Positions 47,701 through 59,700 of a stretch of 64,000 bases of DNA are shown here, in pieces (position 1 is the first letter of the stretch; each line of letters opens with the position of its first letter). The notes under the pieces are model-generated. The model did not search any database. It worked only from the letters and a program-made list of their open reading frames with translations, and was not told where the DNA came from. Origin of the DNA: Onchidella celtica (Eukaryota; Mollusca; Gastropoda; Systellommatophora; Onchidiidae); assembly GCA_963931925.1 (NCBI GenBank), contig OZ007569.1:7165957-7229956 (forward strand). Direction: 5' to 3'. Made by a program: the position numbers and the translations under genes.

Positions 47701-50700
47701 AATGAAAATGAATATGTCTTCTAAAGACTATATAACAGATTGAAAGCCACAATTTTGCAAAAACCACCAGTGATTAAGCTTATATTTAAGAATAAAATGA
47801 AGATGTATTTTCTCCACACCAACAGATGTCTGAATTCTGAAACTGTCAGAGCAGGTTCCATCCATGATGCTCAATCACATTTTTTTGGTTCTGGATGTAA
47901 GCCAAATGACAAGGAATCTCATGGCATATATATTTTAGGGATGTAAAAGTAGGAAAATCCCAACTGGATACTGACTGTACACATAACTGTTGTGTAACAG
48001 CAGCAATGAATCAGATCAACCTACGCTTAAACAAAGATATGTGTACATGTATTTGGAATATAAGGGCTAAAAAATCAGAACCAATGAGAATTGGGAAACT
48101 TACATCTCTGATACATACATGTACGTCCCAGCATTTTATAATACCAGGTGGCCAACACTGGTTGATTGCAAAATGAAAATTGGATTGGATGAACAGTCAC
48201 TTAAAACCAAAGTCACATATTAAAAATCGTACGTGGGGATTGGAAAATCTTCACACTTTGCAGGGCTGAAAATGGACTGAAACACATGATAGGCCTGAAC
48301 CAAGCTGTAAACATGGATATTTCATATTTTTATGAATCCTTGATGCTATATGAATAAGGGCTGAGGGTTAATGAAAATGTCGATAGGGTTGAAGTCAACA
48401 CTGAAGAGGATAATTCCCACCCAAGAAAATGTTTTAGGTGGAGATCTCTGCCTTGTTTAACTGAATCTATTATATATTTCAGTAACTTGCAACCTTTGGC
48501 ATGACTAACTGACCAAACTATACACTCTTCAGGCCTTAAATTTGGCAGGAAGGTGGCAGTTGAGATAAGGAAGATGATGGCTATAATTAAAAGTTGTTTA
48601 CTTACTAAGCATGTATTTTAAAAAAATAATGTTTATTGCTATGTAACATCTGTATTTTTGCATGTTTGTTTCGTAATATATAGTACCGTGCATGTCATAA
48701 AAAGTAACTGTATCAAGCGTTCAGTTTGGTGCATAGTGTTCTGGTGCGCATGAGTTCTGAAGCAAGACTGTAGTTTATTACTTTTATTTATATGAGAGAG
48801 AGAGAGGGGGGGGGGGGGGGGGAATCACATGATTGTTTATTTTGGGCAATGCCCGGTAGCTCATCTAGTATGCAATAATTGGTAAAGTAATGGCATGCTT
48901 CTGTCCATATGATATTTGACAAAAGGAGATTTTGTTCACATATTTCCCAGGAGCCAGCATATAATGCCGAAATATTTTTAACCAGAGATATGTATATAAC
49001 AAAAGAATTTACACAACGATATATTTTAAATGGTCTTAATATATATGCTGTTTTAGCCTGTATTAGCCTCAGAGCAGTGGCGTCGAGTCGCACATGGTGC
49101 AGTTGAGGAATCGTCTGAGTAAATAGACGAATCAACTCCATGAGAAGAAGAAGAAGAAGAAGAAGAAGAAAGAGAACTGGTTACTTTCTTGACAATAAAC
49201 TGTTAAAAGCAACGAAGTAAGTAATGTGCAGAAATCATTACAGCCCTTTACAAAAATCAGGACACAAAACTGACTGATGACGTGTTCACTTATTGCCCCA
49301 GACATTGTAAACTGACATTTCAACTAACTTGAAAACATCAGTATTACAACTTCATGTGAAAAGTGTAATTCTAAATGTAACTGACAATTTCCTGGGGTCT
49401 CTGAATGTTTAACTCTGGTTCATGGTTAATGTGCAGATTTTACATGCTAAATTTACAAGTGGACAACAGACAAAGTACTGACAACTAAAAGATTAAAGAA
49501 TCTATTAGAATGGATCTGTGCAAAAACATTAATTGTAAAAGAAAAAATGGTTAGTTCTAGAAAAACAACAGTTTAGGGTGCAGCACACAGTGATAATCTC
49601 ACTAAAGTTTAGCCCAGATGCCTCATGGACCTTACACTCAAACTTAAAATATTATGAAAACAAAATTTAAGGATAACGTAAAAATCCACTTTCAATTTGC
49701 AGCAGCAAGGCAAAATTGTGATACAATGACAAGAAAGTTTGCAATTGTACTTATAACAAATGGTCAAGTAAAAATAGATAGAATAAATCTATAACCTGAA
49801 CAATTACTTGAAATTTACAACTTTAAGGTGAACTGAGAGTAGGGATGGGAACTACTGACAGAAACATTTCCTAAACTTTTGTCATTGTGTCTGTCAACAG
49901 CAACACTTATCAATACAGAGGCCCCTACACACTGAACAACACATATGTAACTTAAGTGTTTACCAATAACAATGATACTTTCTCTTTTAAATGATTAAGA
50001 ATTAGAACTATACGAAATCTGAACAAAAGAAAGAGATTGAGAGGAAAAAAATAATAATAAAAAATCCAGACATCAGGAAATTTCTGAATTATAATATTCC
50101 CATCCCTGTGAAAGACAATGAAATATTAAAAAAAAAAAAAAAAGAAAATCTGTGAGGATGCACCATGACACACACCCCCTCCCCATTTTCAGTTCTTTTG
50201 GAATTCATTGTGTACTTCCACTATTGTTGGTTTCTAACACTGGGCCCTGTGACATTAAAACTTTTTCTCTCCCTCCTTTTTTTTTTTGCCGCATTTACTT
50301 TGAGGGATTACATATAACCATGTTCCTCATTGCACAACAAAACATAACTGATTTGAAAAGATGTGTGGCTGGTTTGGGATTATTTGTGTGCAGAAATAAG
50401 TCAGTAAAAAGATCAGAAACAGTCACAGTGTCTCACCATCTTCCTCTTTGCTTCCAATGCTTTTTTATTTCTCTTCTGCAGTATTGGTAAAATGGAATGG
50501 ATTTGGTTAAACAGACAAGACTTGACTTGTTGTCCTATATTACTCTATCTTTGACTTCTTCTTGGTGACTATTTTTTTTACCTATCTCTGCTACCGGTAC
50601 TATTCCTTACTTTCTTTTGCAGATGTAGCCACTACAATATGTTAAGCCTCACAATAATGAAAACATGTAAGGTCTGATGAAGTCTCCATTTCTCTCAACT

Positions 50701-53700
50701 CTCCCAGTCCAAATGAAATCGACAGGGTTTCTGCACATCTTTGAGAGTGTTTTTCCTGGGCTTTTCCTGGGCTAAAATATTAAATTTCAGAGCTACTTAA
50801 ATGCAACAAAAGGAGAGAAAATTTGTTAATTTATTTATTTTTCTCCACTTTTAAAAATTTTTTTTAAACCTTCTGACATCCCAGGGCTAAGCCAGGGATC
50901 CCTGAAATTCCAGGGCCGTGCAAGAACCCTGTATCAAAGATCCAACAAAACTATCCAATTTTTCATGCAATCTTAAACAATCAAAACAGTCCTGTCAGAT
51001 AAATGAACTATCAATTCTGTCCAGGCAAATTTACATTTTCACAGACCAGGCCCTGTATGCACAAAATGACTGGAAACATGATTAAAGAGGCAGGAATCAT
51101 CCAGGTTTCAAACTTAATGATAAATGACGTATATATTTAACAAATGAATTGGATCTTTCAGGGCTTATCTTCGTTATTTCAAATGCTGAATCTCCCTTTC
51201 CCAACAAATTCATTTCAACCATATTATTTATATGCTGTATCTTGTTCAATTGATAGACAAGTAGTATTTTTGACCCTCGTCCTGTGGGAAGCCACTAACA
51301 CGGGAGGCCAATATTGTGGCCTACCTTTTGCAAACCGAATCCTGCGGGAGGCCAATTTATAGCAACGCTGCTCCTTGTGTTTTGTTTATTCAGTTGCTGT
51401 GACTATCGTTTTTCTTCACGTTTTTTTTTCACACTAGTTTCGCGTGTTTCATTGTTTATCTACCCTGTCACTCCTACTATGTCTAACAAAGTGGTATTGT
51501 CCTGTTACATTTATTACGATGCAATGTTCGTAACTATTCGTCATACTCATGTAATAGTACTGATGGTCTGAAGTTCGAACTAGGGAAAATCTTAGGGAAA
51601 CTTTTGACTTTGATGCTGGTTGTCGTCTACATGTGACATGAGAAGAAAGGGGTCACCTGCATATTTGAGAAACCGTTCTATGTCGGTAATAATGAATTCT
51701 GATGTAATAACTAGGGCATGCTGCATAAGGGCGTCTGTCGGTAGGTTTTTCATCAAGGAAAACTAGGAGAAAATGACCGACTTTGTGGTTGTTTGTCTTT
51801 ATTTGATGTGGTAATTAGAGAGATATTGTGTTGCTTTGATTAACTCACTTGAGACTGGGATTTTTTTGGCCAACATGCGCTGGGGACTGGGGTTTTTTGG
51901 GGTATTTTAAAAATTCATAAAAACTCACCTAATTAAGATATTGTAATGAAATTTGAACACAAATGAGTTCAACTAAAGCACAATAGACTGTAAAAATTTC
52001 AATGTTTTACTTATTATGGTTTTGATTTTATAAATTTTTGAAAATCATGTCAAATTTTTGTTTTCTAGGAAATTTCGGAAATTGAGTGCGCCTGAGGCAT
52101 GTACTCAGGGTCTAGATCATCACTCAAATTAAATCTGAAAAATTATCATCAAAAAGTTAAAAAATATTGGTCTCTTTTCTCTTGCGTTTAGGGGACGATA
52201 TTCTGTTTACAATAGCCAACTCAATATTTTTAGTTATTGCAGTTACTTACCTTGGTTAATTCATAGATCCAAAACTATACCTCCTAATTCCGCCAAACTC
52301 GGTACGAAACGAAACGAATGGATCTACATGCGTTAGAGACGTGTCCCGCAGGGCTTGCGTGCATAGCATAGGCGATATCGATTGAAAAAGTTGATCACGC
52401 AAGGGGTGCGTGATCCATCCATAGCACAAACGGACCGTCACGCAACTGTTGCATGATCCGTCTCAAGTGAGTTAAACCGCTTTTCAATACATGTATGTAC
52501 TCTATGAGCTGGAAATCAAATCTCTTGCTAAGGGTGTGCTAAGAAAACTAACATCATAGCACATGGAACCTTTTCATAGTGGAGGAGGGAGAAGGCAATG
52601 CCATGATACATGTGGTTCGTGCATTAAATGCCTGGCTTAAAAAATAATTTGTTCTCCTGAATGGCCTGACTTAGGACAAAAAAGAAAGAAAAAAGCACAG
52701 AGCTCCCAGAAAAAGGTTAACATGTGTATTAAACAGCATGTAAATGCACAAAATTCTTGATTATGGGCCTTCAATTTCACAAAAGATACTTATTCCATCT
52801 CATCACAAGTACTTTATCCAAATATCATAGGGACCACTTACCATTTATCTATCGTTTTTGCTGTTACTGCATCCTGAAGTAAACACAATACATGTGTTCA
52901 AAAGGACCCGACTGACCCGGCCGCCAAGTTATCGGCAACATGCAAACGATTGGCTGACTGGCCGCTGGCTCTCCTTGCACAGGGCAATACGTGGACGAGT
53001 TCACTCAATGCGGGGCGAAGGTTAATATACACACACATAACCAAATGTTAATGCACATTTATCTGGCATATTCTTACAGAACAATGTGAGGCTTTCCCCC
53101 CTTCCCACAGTTACGCTCTAACAATTCAGCTTGTATTCTAGAACCTCCACCACTCTCTCTTTCTTCCTGTCAGAAACTTACATTTCTTCTAGATCTGCCT
53201 TCAGATTTCTTGGTCACCTTTGACCTAAGATGATGAGACTGGCATCCACCATGTTCAGGGTCTGTGCACTCAGTCATCTGTTCAACATTACTTGCAGCTG
53301 GTTCAAGTTTTGATTCAGCACAAGAGTTGCTTAAAGAAGCAGAGGAATCCATTTCACTCCCTGTTCCACGACAGACAGGTTCATCTTTTTCCTTCTGTGA
53401 AATGGATTTAGAAAATATTTTTAAAAAAAAGGTCCTTTGAACATACGAGGTGTAAATGCTTGAGGCATCCAGCCTCCACAAAGAAAGATCTCTGGACTTG
53501 AGTCACTCATACAGGCTTCCAACAAGCAACTGTTCAGCACTATAAACAATGACCAAATGAATACTTCAAGAAAAATTGAACTCCTTCATCAATGCAGTAT
53601 TGTTTTGTACTGCTTGTGTATCCTGTCTGCAAATGGTCATCTGTTAACTCCTTGTCAGTGTGTAGGTATGGCTATGCCAACTGGTCAAGAGCCATTTAAA

Positions 53701-56700
53701 GCACCTCTAATTATGAAAATGCCACACTGATTCTTGTGCTCTCAAATGACTTGATAATTGTTATGAAAACTTTCAAGACATCCCTCATGCCATGGTAAAT
53801 TAATGCTATCTGTTTTCACAAATGTAACTTGTTCTCAACTCAGGAAACACTACATGCCGAGAAACTTTATTAATCCCTCAAGCAGGCTACAGCAAGTACA
53901 TGTCAGATAAAAGTCACATACCCAGAATACAGCTTGACCCACTAACTTTTCAGGTCATTATCAACATCCCAACAATACAAGCCAGAGACAATAATACCAG
54001 TATTTTTTTTTCATTCTGATTGTTGCTGGAACTGACAAGTCAACATAGTCATGTCACATAAAACCCAATGTATTAGCTTTATCCTCAAATAGGCAGGATA
54101 GCCCAGCTTATACCTGTGTTTACAAAAATACACTTTTCTCTGCATCTTGATTCTCATTAATTTATACACCATGTAATTTAATGCTGTGCTGAAAAGTGCT
54201 GCCAACGGGATGAACGATGTCACTGTCATTGAAAAAAAAATAGGACTTGAAAGCTAGGAATGGCTATAAAACATGACATGGAAAAGGTAAGGTTGAACTT
54301 ATAAAATGTGTCCTTCTCGGCACAATACGCACATGTACCCACAATTTCATTTGTCCGCTGCAAATAACTTTATTTAAAATGAAATTAGGTGAAAACCATG
54401 TTTCCAGGTTTTAGTGGCTGTCTTGAAGTTCTATGCATAAGTTCTGCAACTCATTCTTATTTATACAGATTCACCGAAATTCCATTCTGAAGTCATTGTA
54501 CTTACATCTCTGTTCTTTCGATATCTTGGGCAGGCATCACATCCTAGTTTGTTGTCCTAGTGGTGTAAAGTGCATAATAACATCAGCTTAAAATAACAAG
54601 TACAGACTGTGAGGACAGAACAATTAGCTGCTGAAAGTGACATTTCAGAACTTTCAACTTGTTTCCCCTAACAACAGCCTTGATGTGAGACTGGAAAATG
54701 TTTATCTGGTTCATGACTGAATGTTTACACCTGAGTGACAGACACGGTCATATACAAAATCATTCACCTTAAAATGACCCTGTAAATCTGCAGGGTAACA
54801 GCAAAATGTATTTTTTTCCCCACCTGTGAGTGCCAACAGCACCAGGCGTTCTATCTCGTGGACGGACCCATAACAGCTAAGTGATCTATTCTTCAAAATA
54901 TTGTGGAAAACATACTAGTTTTTTAAAAACTCAATGAAAGTCTATGGTGACCGAAAGCTTGTTTCATTCTTTCCCCTTTCACTTCTAATTCTTTGGAGAT
55001 TTCCACTACCATTCATGTTTTCTATCTGTATGGCAAGGCTTTGCAACATACAACTGCTTGTCTCTCTCTCTCTTTTTTTTTTTTGTGGCCACATTTTAAC
55101 TAAAATCAAATAAATATCCAATGATTATAAGAGTAAACTGAAATTCATGACTTCTACTATTCCATTTCAACGAATTTATCAAAGAGTAGAACCAGACTGC
55201 TGGCATAAAATAACAGAAGCTGCAAATGCTAAATCCAACAACGTTTACCTTCTTAAATTTGCCGACGACTCTGCTATTTTAGGCCTTTTACCTAACTCTG
55301 GCCACGAATATTCTAACATTGTATAAATTCTTTCATTGTTGGTGTAATAACAACTATCTTCTACTGAATGTTAAGAAAACAAAAGAGCTTGTTTTTGACT
55401 TTAGGAAAAATAACGATCCTGTTTGCCCTCTTACTATCAACAATGAAGAGGTTGAAATTGTCACAGAGGCCAAATATCTTGGCATTACTATTGATTCATT
55501 GCTTAACTGGCATGCGCATGTAACATATGTATACAAGAAAGCCAACCAGCGCATGTATTTCCTCAGAAAGCTCTGCTTTTTAAAAGTTAGCAAAAGCATT
55601 CTGAAAATATTTTACACCATGGCTATTCAGAGCGTTTTGATGTATGGAGTTGTCTGTTGGGGAGGAAACATCTTACAAAAAGATAAAAATAAGATCAATA
55701 ATTTAATTAAAAAAGCATCCAAAATTTGTATCTGTGATCTGCCATATTTTGATGAGCTGTACACTGGTGCTTGTATTAAAAAAGCTAATATTATTATAAA
55801 TGACCCCCAACATCCCCTGAACAAGGAATATATAAGATCTGTAAGAAGATTAAGGCTGTTGTCAAAGAAAACTAAAACTGAGCGCTACTTTAAATCGTTT
55901 ATTCCATCATCAACTAGGATGTTACAATAATGTCGTCATCTTGATCGTAATCTGTGCACAGTTGAATTATGTCCTGCGTGTCAGGTCAATGTGTTTTAGT
56001 TAGGGAAGCATATTGTGTGCACTGTTAATTTTGTTAATTTAGTTAATTTATCAGTGTGTGTGTATATATGTGTGTGCGCGCTATGTATCATACTTTCTGC
56101 TTCTGTAACTGTACTGTTATGTATTCAATGATCAAAACAAATTTCCTTGTACAAGGACGAATAAAATTTATCTTATCTTATCTTATCTTAAGTGCACACT
56201 CAAGTATGATTTTTAAGAGTATATTCTCAATTTAATTGTCTGAGTATAAACCTGACAAAAACAAAAGCTGTGACACTTTCCTGTAAAATTAATCATACCT
56301 GTACTCTCACAAGGTGGTCATAAAATTCAAACAGCTCTTCATCTTCCTTTGACAGCTTTTTGGCCTTTCTTTTCTTCTTTGGCATGAATCCTGAAGAAAG
56401 AACAAAAAAAAAAGAAAAAAGAATTGTATTCAATTGTGTTCAGATAGCTAACAACATTTATGGGAATAACATTTTTATCACCCATATACAATAGGATATT
56501 CCCAGCCGGCAAACCCTACTGCCATTCATTGTATAGGGTTGACCGTAGCTTTCTTCATAGGAATGACATCATTTCTTTGTAGATCCACTGGTTAAGACAT
56601 CACAATGCTATTGGCACATGATACAACTACAATATGACAGGCAAAACCTGATTGAAGAAATACAATACAATTACACTGCTCATTACTCTCTAAAAGCAGG

Positions 56701-59700
56701 TATGTACTTTGCCGTCCATCTCACATACTTGCATACCAGCAATTTTCCCTCTGTTTGGGGGATCTTTTCAAAGCTTTAGCGAGTGTGAGATTTCTACATG
56801 CAGCAAAGCTTTTCCTGGTAATAACTTCAAAACTATTAAAGATACTGATATGACACTTTGCATGAATTTAGATCTCACCACAAGCAATGATAAACGTCGT
56901 AACTCAAAACCACCAAAGCCACTGATACACCAGCATGTAGGATATGGACGACAACTTTGATGTATCATATTAAATCTCTTGCACTCACCTTTAATCCCTT
57001 ATACTACACTCTCTCCAATGCGAACAAAATGCCTCTTAATATAAGAATATTCAACAGATGAGTCATTTCTACTGGCCAGATTAAATGATAGACATTGGAA
57101 AAAACTTTCACATCGCTAAAATAGAAAAATCAGTCACTATAACCAGCACCTAACCCTTAGTAAGTATTTTTGTGGTGTATGAAAAAACCATAAGCCAGAA
57201 CCACTTACTGTATTTACGGACTCTCTCTCCCAGAATGCTGATAAACAACAGCTCATGATAGTTTCCCTGTCAAGAAAAAAATATAACACATCCTAGAAAA
57301 TAACACAATCATCTCTTCTCACTTTCCATAATTTATTACTTCTACAAAGTTCTATTTTTCTGGTTCAGATGAAAATAAACTGTTTATGAATGAGCAGATC
57401 TTCTTTGGTGAATAGCTCAATAGCAAAAGCTTACAGAGCAAATATGAAACACTGTCAAACAGCCTGACTGAAGTGCTGGTATTCCGGTCAAACACACTAA
57501 CAAAACAAATAAAAAAAATATATAAAACAAAATAAAGATTTTTGAGTACCACTGCAGACCTGTCTGTTGCTGTAACCAGTGTGTCCTGCACACTGCCAAA
57601 CCTCACCAGATGCACTGCCATCTGTCTAGCTCACCCGGTAATTATTCAAATACTTTCTTTCTGCAAAAGTAGCAACCACTAAACAATTTTAACTCAAAAT
57701 GTTAGTTGATTTAATGAACGTTGTTGATCTTGTCTGAAAATATAATCCAGAAACACTGTCTGTTCAAGGATGGGGGCAATCATGCAGATGAACAAGCATG
57801 AAAATGTGCGCTATGAAAGCTATATATCTTTCATGCCTTATTTCTAATTATGAAAGTTTTATTAATCATGGACTAAGGACAACACAGGATAGCAAAATCT
57901 GAAGATAGAAAATTTTATCATTCATTTTAGGGGTTTATTCCTGATTAGTAAAACTGTTCAGCAAAGAGACACTGACCTCAAATGTATCCCCTTCTTGGAT
58001 ATGATCTTCATAAACGTGGGCATAATCGTCGCAAAGCTCAAAGTTGGCATTGCATTCTTTGCATGTGTTATTTACGCAATTGTAGCATGCTGAGGAAACG
58101 GAAACCAAATAATAAAATAAATTTATTAAAGCACAACCTTGGACTCTACACTAGTCCTGCTAAATTTTAAAATTATTTTTTTTTGACTGAAATGAAGTCG
58201 GTCTGTGAAATTTTATTTAAATGACAGCAAAAAAATCCTTCAGTCATAATAAATTAATTAAAGAATTAAAAATTCACCCATGAGCCAAGAGCAGGTCCTT
58301 CTTTTATCTTTCACATTGAGGTGTAACCACAAAACAAGAGATGCCCGAATACAAAAAAATTTAGGTCATTAGAAAGAAATTAGAAACTGAATGGAGTCAA
58401 GACGGCGCATTAAATAATTTGTTTGTTTTTTTTCTTGTATGAATGACTTTCAATAACTAGATCAGTTAATCGATTGGACAGTCACTTACTAGGATCTGAC
58501 AGCAAGAAGTAGCATGACTCTGTAAGTTTTTTAAATTCTTCCTCTGCTTCTGGGGTCTGAAATAAGTAAATGACAAAAACAAAAGTGATACAGCCACGAA
58601 CATGTGCAAACTGTGATTGCTGGTGTAAAGATGTAAATTTTGCACACTATTAACATTTGAACTCTTAATCAGAGCCTCAATATCATGGGAATTATATCTG
58701 GAATTAAAATGAAGTTTTAGCCATTAATACAAAATAACTCATCATAATTATGTATTAATGAAGATAAGCTCTAAAAATATGACTACCAGGAGCACAGTAA
58801 CACCTGATATGTCACTTTTAGTATGCCTCAAATATCTGTCAGCTTCAGTGCAACTTTTAAATAATCTGCTATTAACAAAATTTTTTTTTTACAAATGCAC
58901 ATTTTATTATTCCTAGCTTGAGGCATGGTAAACACTACCAAAAAAACAAGTGACAAAAGTAAAAGATACAGCTTGACTTTCCTGCATTTATAAGAAAGGG
59001 TGTGATTTGTATGACTAGCGGTAATGACTGCCCACTGATGAATTAAAATTAGCTAAGTTACAATAAGTTGTTAAATGCAACGTGCATCTTTTTACCTTAA
59101 CTCTCTCCGGGTGGCACCTAAATCCTCTTTTAATGTATTCATCCTTAACAGACACTGAAACAGGAAAGAAACAAATTCTGAAACCACATGAAATTAAAAG
59201 TCACAAAGATGGTAGAAAAGGGGGAGTCAAAAACTCATTATGCCCTGTAGTTTTGCTGTAAATCATAAAAAACTCACGATGCCTAATAAAAGATGTAAAA
59301 AAATGAAAACACCTTCATTTATTTTAAATATTATCTGAGGGTGTCACAAACCACCTATAATATACAGGCCACAATTTGAAGTTATTGTCATCACACCAAT
59401 TTCCATTCGATACATACCACTGATGACACTGACGCTATCCTTACGAGAATGAACCATTAAATTATCACTTTTATCAAACCATTCAAAGTACCACATTTGA
59501 AGACAAATCAACTTGAACGACAGGAAAGAGGAACATATACAGCAACAGTAAATGAACAATAAACCCATCAAATTTATAGGTAAAAAGTTCAATTAATGCA
59601 AAGGTCCCTGATTAGATTCAAGACAACTCTTATCTTGAGTTGAAAAACAAAAATGAAAAGATAATGGAATTGCATTAAAGATAATTTATGTACTTGACCA

